Assembly: GCA_017463125.1 (NCBI GenBank)
Contig: JAFTPV010000019.1
Span: 98,835 to 162,834, forward strand
DNA length: 64,000 nt
Reading direction: 5' to 3'
Source of the DNA: Clostridia bacterium
Lineage (GTDB): Bacteria > Bacillota > Clostridia > Oscillospirales > CAG-272
Under the pieces are notes generated by a model, which was not told the DNA's origin, did no database searches, and worked only from the letters and a program-made list of their open reading frames with translations. Shown here one piece after another: positions 32,846-41,621 of this stretch; within the stretch, counting starts at the first letter, position 1; each line of letters begins with the position of its first letter. Position numbers and translations under genes: made by a program.

Positions 32846-33826
32846 TCAATCTTCATCGTCAAGTCCCTCGAAGCTGCGCGCAAGAGCCTTTTGGAAAGCG
32901 TCCTCTACGTCAAAATTGCCGTACCTTGGCTTCTCCGCTTCGGTTTTAGGCCTTGAACGCTTTTGCCCCTTTTCGCCCTGTGTGGCAGCACCGTCTGCCG
33001 CCGAGCGCGCTCTGCATTCCTCAAGGGTTGTGCAGCCGGCGTTGTGCCAATTCGTCAGAACCTTGTCCATATACTTTAGGGAAAGCTTGCCTGTGTTGAG
33101 GGTTGAAATGCTGTACGCTTCCTTGACGATGGCGGTGGAGTAGCCAAACTCCTCGTCCCATTTGCGAAACAGCTCTCGTTCCGCGTCCGAGCTTTCTCTT
33201 GAGAACGAGCCGATAATTCGCTTAAACTCTATCTCGGCGGCGGTTTCACTTTCCTTTTTCTTGATATATATGTCAAGAGCCTCTGCTGTGTCTATCCCTT
33301 TATCCACAAGGGAGATAGCCCGATCTCTCAATCTGACTGCCGTGAGCTTTCCGTGCTCGGAGAGGTAGGTTCCGAGTACAACCACAAACTCGGGCGTCAA
33401 GGAATACTGAGAAACAAGTGCTGTAATGTTTTTAACCTCCGTTGTGGACAGGGTGGGCTTGCCCATCATCTTCGCGCATATATCCAGCATTTCGTGAAGC
33501 TCGTTTTCGCGGATGCTACGAGCAACGCTTGCCGCATTCTCCTCGTCTATCTCGCCCTGGCGCACGACCTCGTCAAACTCCTCTGAAAGCTCCGTTATAC
33601 CGCCTGCGACTCTTTCGATAATCCCCTCTGATTCCCAAAGTGCGAGAGATGCTCGCACTCTTGATGCGGAGGCCCCGGAGATGGACCTTATCTGCTCCTC
33701 GTCAAGCGAGGCGGGAGCCTTGTCTATTAGGGTTAAAAGAATTCGCAGCTCGTCGGCGGACGCGTCGGAGAATGCCGCGCACCCCGTCACCGACACCGAG
33801 CCCTTCAATATGTATTTATTCATCAT
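32846..33826 (-). CDS. DnaD-domain replication initiation protein
   Basis: A 326-residue protein. Residues 1-85 form a winged-helix-like N-domain, followed by two DnaD/DnaB-type helical domains (about 105-180 and 200-280). The second includes ELFRKWDEEFGYSTAIVKEAY and KYMDKVLTNWHNAG, the DnaB_2/DnaD signature YxxxILxxW. A basic, disordered C-terminal tail (KGQKRSRPKTEAEKPR) follows. It helps load the helicase at oriC and during restart. Its start overlaps the rex stop by 11 bases. Confidence 0.9.
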   Translation of the reverse strand: MMNKYILKGSVSVTGCAAFSDASADELRILLTLIDKAPASLDEEQIRSISGASASRVRASLALWESEGIIERVAGGITELSEEFDEVVRQGEIDEENAASVARSIRENELHEMLDICAKMMGKPTLSTTEVKNITALVSQYSLTPEFVVVLGTYLSEHGKLTAVRLRDRAISLVDKGIDTAEALDIYIKKKESETAAEIEFKRIIGSFSRESSDAERELFRKWDEEFGYSTAIVKEAYSISTLNTGKLSLKYMDKVLTNWHNAGCTTLEECRARSAADGAATQGEKGQKRSRPKTEAEKPRYGNFDVEDAFQKALARSFEGLDDED

Positions 33827-34538
33827 CAGCCTCCGAGTGCGGCTTCTTCTCGGATACCTCGGTTCTGCTCTTAAGCTCGTAGCAAAGAGTCATAAGCGAG
33901 TCGCCGAGGTGTATATTCTCAACGATTACCTCTTTTGAGTTCAGCTTAAGCTCCATATTAGCGAAATTCCATATTCCCATAACGCCTGCCTCGACCATAG
34001 TCTTTGCAACAGCGTACGCCGCCTCTTTAGGAACCGTGAGCACTCCTATATCGACCCTGTTATTTTTGCAGAAATCGTAAAGGTCATCAACCGAGTATAC
34101 GGGTATTCCGTAAATTTCGGTTCCAATTATACTTTCATCAACGTCAAAGAGCGCCAGCCTCGTAACTCCTCGCCTGCCGAACATACGGGTTGCTGCCAGA
34201 GCTCTGCCGAGGTTTCCCGCGCCCACGATTACTGCGCTGTATCCCTCCGTAACGCCGAGAAGCTCGCTTATCTTTGCGTGCAGGTATTTAATATTATAGC
34301 CGTAGCCCTGCTGACCGAAGCCGCCAAAGCAGTTTAAGTCCTGGCGTATCTGCGAGGCTGTAACGTTCATTATTTCAGAGAGCTCCGCAGATGAAATACG
34401 GAGCTTGCCCTCCGCCAGAAGATCTCCGAGGTATCTGTGGTATCTGGGCAGACGCTTTATTACAGCGGGAGGAACAACGTTCTTCTGCTCCGCCAGCCTT
34501 CTCTCAAACGTACCGTGTATTTTATCTATACTTTCCAT
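33816..34538 (-). CDS. rex: Redox-sensing transcriptional repressor Rex
   Basis: A 240-residue repressor. The N-terminal winged helix (RLPRYHRYLGDLLAEG, ISSAELSEIMNVTASQIRQDL) binds DNA, and the Rossmann domain has AVIVGAGNLGRALA (about 102-115) for NADH. It senses NADH/NAD+ and represses fermentation and respiration genes. An extra polar C-terminal tail (about 225-240) is slightly longer than usual. It is translationally coupled to dnaD (11-base overlap) and lies 50 bp after tsaD. Confidence 0.95.
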   Translation of the reverse strand: MESIDKIHGTFERRLAEQKNVVPPAVIKRLPRYHRYLGDLLAEGKLRISSAELSEIMNVTASQIRQDLNCFGGFGQQGYGYNIKYLHAKISELLGVTEGYSAVIVGAGNLGRALAATRMFGRRGVTRLALFDVDESIIGTEIYGIPVYSVDDLYDFCKNNRVDIGVLTVPKEAAYAVAKTMVEAGVMGIWNFANMELKLNSKEVIVENIHLGDSLMTLCYELKSRTEVSEKKPHSEADDE

Positions 34539-34588
34539 AAAAATCCTTTCGTAATGCTTGCCTTTATTTTTAAGGCAAACATTTTCCG

Positions 34589-35668
34589 TTATGCCTCTAT
34601 CGAGTCCAGAGCGCTGGCATTGAGCGATGAGGTCGCAACAGCACCCTTTTTATATTCATAGTAGCCCTCTGCGGCTATCATCGCGGCGTTGTCGCCGCAC
34701 AGCGATATAGGGGGGATAAAGAGCCCTACTCCCGCCTTGTCCACGACCTCGGCAAGTCTGCCTCTTAAATGAGAGTTTGCCGCAACTCCGCCCGCAACCA
34801 CGAGGTCAAGTCCTGGGTTTTCTTTGAGAGCTGCGGATATCTTTTTCGCAACCGCCTCAACCGCCTCGTAGGTATACCTTGCGGCAAAGAGTGCCTTGTC
34901 AACCTCGCGCCCTGCCTGCTCATATCTATGAAGCAGATTTATAGCGGCGGTTTTCAGACCCGAGAATGAAAAATCGAGAGTTCCGTCCGAGAGCGCAGGG
35001 GAGGGAAGAGTCATATCCTTGTTCCGATAGGCATCGCTCTTTTTATATTTTGAGTAGAAGCTTGTACCGTTCGAGGTAGCCTTGATAAAGCCTTCTCTTG
35101 ACAGCTCGTCAAAGCCGCGCCCCGCAGGATACGGAATTCCTATCATTCTGCCTATTTTATCAAATGACTCTCCGATAGCGTCATCCCTCGTTGTTCCGAT
35201 AATTCGAAAGTCCGTGTAGCTTTCGGCTTTGTATATCGCCGTGTGCCCTCCCGATACCGCAAGAGCGAGAAACGGTGGCTTCGGGCCCTCTTTCAAAAGA
35301 TACGACGCCGCAATATGCCCTTTTATGTGATCTACCGCCACGAGAGGTATTCCGTTTGCCGCCGCTAAAGCCTTGGCAAAATTCACACCGACGAGAAGCG
35401 CCCCTATAAGTCCGGGGTTTGCCGTAACGGCAATAAGGTCTATGTCCGAAATCTTGAGTCCTGCGGTTTCCAGCGCCTCGTAGGTTATAGCAGAGATTAC
35501 CTCTGTGTGAGCTCGGCTTGCTATCTCGGGAACGACCCCGCCGTAAAGCCTGTGGGTTTCTATCTGTGAGGCTATAATATTCGATTTTATACTGAACTCA
35601 CAGCCGTTGTGCGTAACGACTGCGGCGCTCGTTTCATCACACGAGCTTTCAAATGCCAAAATGTTCAT
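34589..35668 (-). CDS. tsaD: tRNA threonylcarbamoyladenosine transferase subunit
   Basis: About 359 residues of the ASKHA fold. It transfers the threonylcarbamoyl group to A37 of ANN-reading tRNAs with TsaB and TsaE. Motifs are ILAFESSCDETSAAVV at the N-terminus, the iron-binding VDHIKGH (about 107-113), VSGGHTAIY, and VVAGGVAANSHLR. The start at 35668 (MNILAF) has GGAG in front; two earlier ATGs overlap it. TsaB and TsaE are not in the window, though rimI is next door, as in many Firmicutes. Confidence 0.95.
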   Translation of the reverse strand: MNILAFESSCDETSAAVVTHNGCEFSIKSNIIASQIETHRLYGGVVPEIASRAHTEVISAITYEALETAGLKISDIDLIAVTANPGLIGALLVGVNFAKALAAANGIPLVAVDHIKGHIAASYLLKEGPKPPFLALAVSGGHTAIYKAESYTDFRIIGTTRDDAIGESFDKIGRMIGIPYPAGRGFDELSREGFIKATSNGTSFYSKYKKSDAYRNKDMTLPSPALSDGTLDFSFSGLKTAAINLLHRYEQAGREVDKALFAARYTYEAVEAVAKKISAALKENPGLDLVVAGGVAANSHLRGRLAEVVDKAGVGLFIPPISLCGDNAAMIAAEGYYEYKKGAVATSSLNASALDSIEA

Positions 35669-35706
35669 TTTCATCTCCAAAACGGATAAAATGTAAAGTT
35701 ATATTG

Positions 35707-36150
35707 TCAATATTGACAGTTTCCGTACAACATTATAAGTGCGTCGTCGGTGGGGTTTTGGTAATAATTTTTTCTGATTCCCGCATCCTTGAAGCCGTGA
35801 GCGCGGTAGAGTGCTATGGCGGCGGCATTATTACGCCTGACCTCAAGGAATACGGTTTCAAGTCCTCTGCCTCTCTCGGTCTTTAGCATAAAGGATAAAA
35901 GGCGGTATCCGATGCCGCGCTGCCTGTATTTTTCATCAACGGCAACGCGGTATATCTCGCCCTCGGGGGCTATCATTCTTCCTATAACGTAGGCGATTAC
36001 CCTGCCGTTCTCCAACGCAACAAAGCACATTCCGCCCTCGGAGCAAATGTAAGAAAACACGTCCTTTTTGTCCCAAGAGTCGCTAAAATAGCGCTCCTCC
36101 ATCTCGCAGATGGCGCTTGCATCATCCGCTACTGCCCGTCTTATTTCCAT
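35707..36150 (-). CDS. rimI: Ribosomal protein S18 alanine N-acetyltransferase
   Basis: A 147-residue GNAT acetyltransferase. The acetyl-CoA loop is VDEKYRQRGIGYRLL (about 76-90), and the C-terminal part FLEVRRNNAAAIALYRAHGF is typical of RimI. Its start overlaps the nrnA stop by 10 bases, and tsaD follows 38 bp later. RimI is judged from this tsaD neighbourhood; other GNAT substrates are possible. Confidence 0.88.
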   Translation of the reverse strand: MEIRRAVADDASAICEMEERYFSDSWDKKDVFSYICSEGGMCFVALENGRVIAYVIGRMIAPEGEIYRVAVDEKYRQRGIGYRLLSFMLKTERGRGLETVFLEVRRNNAAAIALYRAHGFKDAGIRKNYYQNPTDDALIMLYGNCQY

Positions 36151-37109
36151 AATAGATTATCCATATCGGCAAGCAGTATTTCTGCCGCTTCTTTACAAGA
36201 GGAGGCCTCAACAGTACAGCCCGCCGCTCTTACGTGACCGCCTCCGCCGTGCTTTGCCGCAACCGAGGCAACGTCGCTGCCGGTTGAGCGAAGAGATGCC
36301 TTATATTTTCCGTCATTAGTTTCCTTTATAACGAAGGCTAGCTGTATACCCATAAGTGTCCTTACAACATCGATAGCACATTCAAAATGCTCAAAGAGAA
36401 GCCCGGCGTCATCGCGCATCTTCTTCGTAATAACGGCGTAGGCTATCCTGCCGTCACTTGCCGTTTTTATCTCCGAGCAAACGAGACCCTCTGCCTTAAG
36501 CTGCTCTATGGGCTTTGAGTGGAAAAGACCCCTGTTTATTTCCGCGTGATCGATGCCGTAGCCCATAAGCTCTGCCGCTACAGTATAGGTTTTCGGAGTT
36601 GCGGAGGAGAATATAAATCCACCCGTGTCGGAGCTTATTGAGGCGTAAAGCAGTGCGGCCATTTTCTTCGTCATTTGTATAAACCCGCGCGCTTCAAGCT
36701 CTTTCGCAATTCCCCAAAGCGCCTCTCCCGCGCTGGATAATCCGCCGACCGTGTAGTGATCGCAAAACGGAGTGTTTACCGCGTGGTGATCTATTGAGAG
36801 AACTATATTCAGCTTTTCAAATATTTTTCCCGCTTGGGCAGGGGAGGCAACGTCAATAGTTATTGCCTCAAGACCTGTAAAATCATCGGTCCTGACAAAA
36901 CCCTTGGTTAGAAAGGCGAGCCTCTCGCTTATTTCGTCCTGACAGGTGTAATAAACCTTTTTACCCAGGAGCGTGAGCAGCTCGCAAAGGGCGCAACCGG
37001 AGCCAACCGTGTCGCCGTCGGGCCGCGTGTGCATCACGACCAAGGGACGCTCTATCTTGAGCAGTCTGTCAGCGCATTCGGTGAGCGTCAGAGCCTTGTA
37101 ATCACTCAT
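36141..37109 (-). CDS. nrnA: DHH-family oligoribonuclease / pAp phosphatase
   Basis: A 322-residue DHH/DHHA1 phosphoesterase that degrades nano-RNAs and 3',5'-pAp. Motifs are HTRPDGDTVGSG (about 27-38), ITIDVAS, the SIDHHAVN signature, and a C-terminal DHHA1 domain with KHGGGGHVRAAG. It overlaps rbfA by 8 bases, the common rbfA-nrnA order of Firmicutes. Metal-binding Asp and His residues all look intact. Confidence 0.92.
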   Translation of the reverse strand: MSDYKALTLTECADRLLKIERPLVVMHTRPDGDTVGSGCALCELLTLLGKKVYYTCQDEISERLAFLTKGFVRTDDFTGLEAITIDVASPAQAGKIFEKLNIVLSIDHHAVNTPFCDHYTVGGLSSAGEALWGIAKELEARGFIQMTKKMAALLYASISSDTGGFIFSSATPKTYTVAAELMGYGIDHAEINRGLFHSKPIEQLKAEGLVCSEIKTASDGRIAYAVITKKMRDDAGLLFEHFECAIDVVRTLMGIQLAFVIKETNDGKYKASLRSTGSDVASVAAKHGGGGHVRAAGCTVEASSCKEAAEILLADMDNLLWK

Positions 37110-37464
37110 CGTCCACCTCTTTGTTTTCCGCCTTCTTTATAGACTCGAGCGCTTTTGCTATTCTTGCTCCGTGCTCTATCGAGCCGTCCTTGACAAATCG
37201 AAGGTCGGGAGTAATTCTCAGATTCAGCGTTGCCGCGAGGTGATGGCGGAGCATACCCGTACATTTCTTCAAGCCCTCGGCGGCCTCTGCCGAATCTCCC
37301 ATACAGGAGAAATATACTGTAGCAACTCGCAGGTCGGGGGCTACCTCTGCGCGTGTGATGCTGACAAAGTTGTTGATAACCTTTGGCTCTCTCACGTCTC
37401 TGATAGCTATCGCCAGCTCCTCGGCAACCGCGTCGTTTATCCTGCCTCTTCTGTATTTTGCCAT
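37102..37464 (-). CDS. rbfA: Ribosome-binding factor A
   Basis: A 120-residue KH-type protein for 30S maturation. It begins RRGRINDAVAEELAIAIRDVREP, then VSITRAEVAPDLRVATVYFSC and LRITPDLRFVKDGSIEHGARI, the conserved RbfA core. It is normally behind infB, but here it follows murI and is coupled to nrnA. Confidence 0.93.
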   Translation of the reverse strand: MAKYRRGRINDAVAEELAIAIRDVREPKVINNFVSITRAEVAPDLRVATVYFSCMGDSAEAAEGLKKCTGMLRHHLAATLNLRITPDLRFVKDGSIEHGARIAKALESIKKAENKEVDDE

Positions 37465-37483
37465 TTTTTCGTCCTTCCTTTTT

Positions 37484-38164
37484 CTAAATGTAGCGCACCG
37501 TAGCGCGCCCCTTATCCCTTGGCAAGAGGCTTTTTTTCAGCGCCAGGGCGCCCTCTCTTGCCGAATTTATTATCTTAATGTCGGGAAGCCTTATGCGGAA
37601 CTCGGCTTCAAGATGCGCAAAATGCGTGCACCCGAGAATAAGAGTATCCGCTCCCGTTCTTTTAATTTTCTCTGATAATTCGTCTGCTTCACTACGACAA
37701 ATTGCCGCAAGGTTTCGCGTCCTGCGCCCGTATTCAACGAGTGAAACCAGCTCTTGCGCCCTTATCTCACTTACCTTGATTTTCGGATAAAGACGGCGCA
37801 AAGAGTCTTGAAACGCGTGTGAGCTTACCGTTCTTTCGGTGGCAATGACCGCCGTGCGTAAGGAATTGCCGACAGCCTCGACGGTTGGCGGAATTATCGG
37901 CAGGCAAACGCGTTGCTCGTCCTCTGTCAAAAGAGGGAAAACCGTTGACGCCGTGCAACAGGCAATAAGTATTTTTTCAGCCCCCAACTCGCAAAGCCGT
38001 CTTATGTCATTTTTTACGAGAGGGAGAAGCTCATCCTCTGTTTTTGTGCCGTAGGGCGCGTTTTCTCTGTCGGCGAGGAAGATAATATCCTCTCTTTCAA
38101 AGAGGCGTCTTACCTCAGCAGAGGCGGCAAGTCCTCCGGCACCGCTGTCGAATATACCAATCAA
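37484..38164 (-). CDS. murI: Glutamate racemase
   Basis: A 226-residue enzyme making D-glutamate for peptidoglycan. Motifs are IGIFDSGAGGLAA (2-14), NAPYGTKT, LIACCTAST (first catalytic Cys) and LGCTHFAHLE (second catalytic Cys). In most MurI proteins the first motif is ACNTAS; here the Asn is Cys. It is about 40 residues shorter than typical MurI. It overlaps ddl by four bases, linking D-Glu and D-Ala-D-Ala synthesis. Confidence 0.87.
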   Translation of the reverse strand: MIGIFDSGAGGLAASAEVRRLFEREDIIFLADRENAPYGTKTEDELLPLVKNDIRRLCELGAEKILIACCTASTVFPLLTEDEQRVCLPIIPPTVEAVGNSLRTAVIATERTVSSHAFQDSLRRLYPKIKVSEIRAQELVSLVEYGRRTRNLAAICRSEADELSEKIKRTGADTLILGCTHFAHLEAEFRIRLPDIKIINSAREGALALKKSLLPRDKGRATVRYI

Positions 38165-39198
38165 TTAGATAGTGCATCCGTTATCAGCGTATTTACAAGC
38201 TCTCGCCCAGATATTCCCGCAAGGGAGATAAGCTTTGGGTAAAGGCTTATTTCGGTGAATCCCGGTATCGTATTTATCTCGTTGAAAAGTATGTCCTTCG
38301 ATTTTGTTAAGAAGAAATCAAAGCGCGATAGATGCCGTATCTCAAGAAAGCCACAAAGCCTTCTTGCATAGCCATTTATCCTTTCCGCTATATCGCGGCT
38401 CACGCCCTCGGCGGATACGGATGCTGTGTTAAGAACGTATTTGCTCTCGTAGTCGTAAAAGTCGGAGCCTGATTTTATTTGTCCGGGGTTTGTAAATATT
38501 TGTTTGCTTTTTGTGCCAAAATACGCACATTCGAGCTCGAAATCAATATCCACAAGCTCTTCTACTATAACCACGCCGTCGCATAGCTCTGCCGCCTTTT
38601 TATAAGACGTAGCAAAATCACGTCTTGAACGAGCTACCGACGCACCGATAGAGCTGCCAAGCCTTGATGGCTTAATAAACATCGGATACCCGAAGGCAGC
38701 CTCCGCGCGCTCCCGCACCGTGTCAATAAGCTCGCTCGTTGCCTCGCCCTTTCCGCACACCCATTTTGCCGTAGGTATACCGAGGTGCTCGGCAACTATC
38801 TTTGTATATATTTTGTCGGAGGTAATCGCCCCCGCTCTTACTCCCGGGCCAACGTACTTTATACCGGCGGACTCAAGAGCGCCCGTAACGGTTCCGTCCT
38901 CGCCGAAGTCACCGTGAAGAACGGGAAAGGCGCACCCGATAGGTATAAGCTCGTCTTTTGCAACAAGCGCCCCGCCGCACCTTGTAATCGCGGGGTAGAC
39001 CTCTCGCTTTGGAAGAAGGTCGCATTCGCCGCAAAGGAGCCACCTGCCCGTTTTGCTTATAAGCACGGGATAGACGCGGAACAGATCTCTGTCAATTAAC
39101 GGATAGATAAATTTTGCGCTTTTAACCGAGATGTTATGCTCCTGTCCCCGTCCGCCGAAGATGAGAGCAACGTTGGTTTTCGTTTCAGCATTATTCAT
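38161..39198 (-). CDS. ddl: D-alanine--D-alanine ligase
   Basis: A 345-residue ATP-grasp enzyme. It has LIFGGRGQEHNISVKSA at the N-terminus, HGDFGEDGTVTGALE (about 94-108), the ATP-grasp core MFIKPSRLGSSIGASVA (about 172-188), and NEINTIPGFTEISLYPKL at the C-terminal active site. Most Ddl proteins have HG..GEDG..QG, so the TG here is a small change. It joins two D-Ala for the UDP-MurNAc peptide. It is co-translated with murI. Confidence 0.92.
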   Translation of the reverse strand: MNNAETKTNVALIFGGRGQEHNISVKSAKFIYPLIDRDLFRVYPVLISKTGRWLLCGECDLLPKREVYPAITRCGGALVAKDELIPIGCAFPVLHGDFGEDGTVTGALESAGIKYVGPGVRAGAITSDKIYTKIVAEHLGIPTAKWVCGKGEATSELIDTVRERAEAAFGYPMFIKPSRLGSSIGASVARSRRDFATSYKKAAELCDGVVIVEELVDIDFELECAYFGTKSKQIFTNPGQIKSGSDFYDYESKYVLNTASVSAEGVSRDIAERINGYARRLCGFLEIRHLSRFDFFLTKSKDILFNEINTIPGFTEISLYPKLISLAGISGRELVNTLITDALSN

Positions 39199-39240
39199 AA
39201 AATCACCTCGTCATAATATATGAGTCGGTGAATTTTTAGG

Positions 39241-40053
39241 TTAATTTAACCGCTTTAAGACCGCAACCCTGTCCCGTCCCCCGAGGTCGCGTATTATCTT
39301 GCAGCTCATATCGCATTTTTTTGCTATATCATGGAGCAGCTCGCCCTGGTCGTAGCCTATCTCGAAGGCGATAAAGCCCTCGGGATCTATAACGTCACGG
39401 TACATCGGAGTCAGCCTGCGGTAAAAATCTCCTCCGTCGGCGCCGCCGAGGAATGCTCCGCTTGGCTCCTTGTAAATTTCGGGCTCAAGGGTCATATACG
39501 ACTGCTCCGAAACGTATGGCGGGTTTGACAGCACCGCGTACACCCTGTCAGTCACGGGAGCCGTCAGCGCGTCCAAAGTCAAAAACTCTATTCTGTCGGA
39601 AAGTCCGAGTCTGTCGGCGTTTCGTTTCGCCACGCTTATTGCGCCCTCGGAAATATCCACCGCTTTTGCGCGCGTGCCCTCGGTGTTGTTAAGCACGGAG
39701 AGCGCAATGCACCCCGAGCCTGTACATAGGTCAACAAATGCCGTCCCGCGCGGTATATTATTCACCGCGAAATCAACGAGGATTTCCGTATCGGAGCGGG
39801 GAATAAGGCAATCGGGCGTAACAAGATAGCTCTCACGGTAAAAATCTACCTCGCCTATAATGTAGGCAAGAGGCTCGCGGGCGCAGCGACGCTCCAGCGC
39901 TGCTTTTACTTCTTCTTTGTCAGAGTCTATACGCGACCCGACAAGCTCGTGATAGGGAATACCGCCAAGTTTATGGAATATTATCCTCGCCTCGTCCTTT
40001 GGGGAGTCTATACCCGCCTCGGAGAGGATTCTTGACGCCTCATTCAGCGTCAT
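39241..40053 (-). CDS. prmC: Peptide chain release factor N5-glutamine methyltransferase
   Basis: About 270 residues. An N-terminal helical domain (MTLNEASRILSEAGI) precedes a Rossmann methyltransferase with LVTPDCLIPRSDTEILV, VDLCTGSGCIALSVL and the catalytic NPPYVSE motif that binds the Gln side chain. It methylates the GGQ glutamine of RF1/RF2. The start at 40053 lies inside the end of the DUF1385 gene (14-base overlap); a longer frame from 40086 overlaps it further. No prfA is in the window. Confidence 0.9.
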   Translation of the reverse strand: MTLNEASRILSEAGIDSPKDEARIIFHKLGGIPYHELVGSRIDSDKEEVKAALERRCAREPLAYIIGEVDFYRESYLVTPDCLIPRSDTEILVDFAVNNIPRGTAFVDLCTGSGCIALSVLNNTEGTRAKAVDISEGAISVAKRNADRLGLSDRIEFLTLDALTAPVTDRVYAVLSNPPYVSEQSYMTLEPEIYKEPSGAFLGGADGGDFYRRLTPMYRDVIDPEGFIAFEIGYDQGELLHDIAKKCDMSCKIIRDLGGRDRVAVLKRLN

Positions 40054-41143
40054 TTTCTTCTGCCTTTTCGCTCGGAGCTTCCTCATCGGAGCGGGACGCC
40101 AAGTTGCCGTCCTCTACGGGCTCTTCATCTTGAATTTCTTTAGGCTCCCATGCGCGCTCTTTGTAAAATTCCATAAATTCGGGGAAATCGTCGCGAAGCG
40201 CACACTTGATAGAGGTTATCGCTACCTCAAGCATATCAAGAGTCGGCTCCTTCGTGGTAATTCTCTGCACCCAAAGTCCCGGTGCGGAGATAGCACGAGT
40301 AATTATATTATCGTGCTTGCCGGCAAGCATTATTACCTCGTATCCTATACCCATAAGAATAGGAAGAATAAGTATTCTGATAAGGGAATACGCCCAAACG
40401 TCAAGACCGGGTATAAGCTGCTTTATAATAAGTCCCGCGAAGATACCGAGCAGTATCATAAAGAACATATAGCTCGTTCCGCAACGGGGGTGAAATCTCT
40501 TATGCTTTGCCGCATTTTCGGGCGTAAGCTCGTCACCCGCCTCAAAGCAGGCGATGGACTTGTGCTCCGCTCCGTGATACATAAAGGTGCGCTTGATGTC
40601 GGGCATAAGGGATACAAGCGAGAGATAGGAGAGGAATATTCCAACCTTCGCAACGCCCTCAACAACCGCCGACCATACACCGAGCGATACGCCGAAAAAT
40701 CCGAGTATCCAGTCAATACCGTATGAAATCCAACCCGGCAGGAGTACGAACAGCAGCGCTGACAGTCCAAGACCGAGTATCAGTGATATTACCATAATAA
40801 AATCGGTGATACCGACTCCGAGCTTGTTTGCAAGCCATTTTTCAAATTTAGACGGCTCCTCGTCCTCGAGCCCGAGAGCGTCGGCAGATGCTCCGAGAGT
40901 CTTGAAGGAAAGTATCATCATTTCAACAAAGTTGACAACACCCCGTAGTATCGGAATGTTGAGTAGCTTGTATTTCTTTCTTACGGACTTAAAGCTGTCA
41001 TCGGTGACAACGAGCGAGCCGTCGCTCTTTCGGCAGGTGGTAACCGTGCGCTCTCCCGCCTTCATCATAACGCCCTCAAGCACTGCTTGACCGCCTACCT
41101 TGTTAAGACGGCAGGACGTCTTTTTTTGATTGTTTTTTCTCAT
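40040..41143 (-). CDS. DUF1385 (YqhQ-like) membrane protein
   Basis: A 367-residue protein with the DUF1385 marks GGQAVLEGVMMKAG at the N-terminus, YHGAEHKSIACFE in the middle and RFHPRCGTSYMFF. Four or more membrane helices lie at about 112-140, 155-185, 228-250 and 262-285, and an acidic C-terminal tail follows. The His/Cys-rich motifs suggest metal binding; biochemical function is unknown. It is the first gene of the eleven-gene operon and precedes prmC, a link seen in many Firmicutes. Confidence 0.9.
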   Translation of the reverse strand: MRKNNQKKTSCRLNKVGGQAVLEGVMMKAGERTVTTCRKSDGSLVVTDDSFKSVRKKYKLLNIPILRGVVNFVEMMILSFKTLGASADALGLEDEEPSKFEKWLANKLGVGITDFIMVISLILGLGLSALLFVLLPGWISYGIDWILGFFGVSLGVWSAVVEGVAKVGIFLSYLSLVSLMPDIKRTFMYHGAEHKSIACFEAGDELTPENAAKHKRFHPRCGTSYMFFMILLGIFAGLIIKQLIPGLDVWAYSLIRILILPILMGIGYEVIMLAGKHDNIITRAISAPGLWVQRITTKEPTLDMLEVAITSIKCALRDDFPEFMEFYKERAWEPKEIQDEEPVEDGNLASRSDEEAPSEKAEENDAE

Positions 41144-41275
41144 ATTTTATAGCCTTTTTTGTGTTTTCTGATTTTCGGCGATATTTCGCTGATTATATCA
41201 TTATACCATATATAAAAACAAAAATAAATAGTATTTTAGAAAATTTACAATTATTTTTGTACAGTTGACAAAACA

Positions 41276-41309
41276 AAAAGCCAAGCAGCCTGATACAAGC
41301 AGCTTGGCA
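41276..41309 (-). terminator. Terminator of the ribbon-helix-helix gene
   Basis: GCCAAGCAGC (41280-41289) pairs with GCAGCTTGGC (41299-41308) with one mismatch; minus strand continues into TTTTTGTTTTG. Confidence 0.8.
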
Positions 41310-41314
41310 ATTTA

Positions 41315-41494
41315 TTACCGTCCTTCGAGGGTGCTTTTTAGAGATTCCGGCTTTTCGTCGGAATTGAGATAATCCTTCAAAATAATGTTGATAAATTGAG
41401 ATAACGAGCGGTCGCACCTTTCGGACTCCGCCCTTGCTTTTTCTAAAACATCAGAGTCAATTGTTATGCTTATTTGTTCCTTGAGTGGTTTCAT
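41315..41494 (-). CDS. Short ribbon-helix-helix (CopG/Arc-type) DNA-binding protein
   Basis: A 59-residue protein read on the minus strand from an ATG at 41494. The sequence starts MKPLKEQISITIDSDVLEKA and continues with CDRSLSQFINIILKDYL: a strand (ISITID) followed by two helices, the ribbon-helix-helix fold. A GAGGTAAGGA site lies upstream and a strong terminator follows. It is divergent from the 41622 gene, whose promoter carries three phased AATGAT repeats, a likely operator. It could also be an antitoxin, but no toxin gene is adjacent. Confidence 0.8.
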   Translation of the reverse strand: MKPLKEQISITIDSDVLEKARAESERCDRSLSQFINIILKDYLNSDEKPESLKSTLEGR

Positions 41495-41557
41495 AATCGT
41501 ATATTCCTTACCTCAAATCATTATGTAATACATTATATCAAAAAGTATAATTAAATA

Positions 41558-41589
41558 TTGACAAATGATTAAAAATGATATAAAATGAT
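41558..41589 (+). promoter_or_regulatory. Promoter with three 10-bp-phased AATGAT repeats
   Basis: TTGACA (41558-41563), 17 bp, TAAAAT (41581-41586). AATGAT occurs at 41564, 41574 and 41584, exactly one helical turn apart, covering the spacer and -10. This suits cooperative binding of a ribbon-helix-helix dimer. Confidence 0.75.
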
Positions 41590-41621
41590 TTTCGCAAATA
41601 TAAAACATCATTGGAGGCAAT

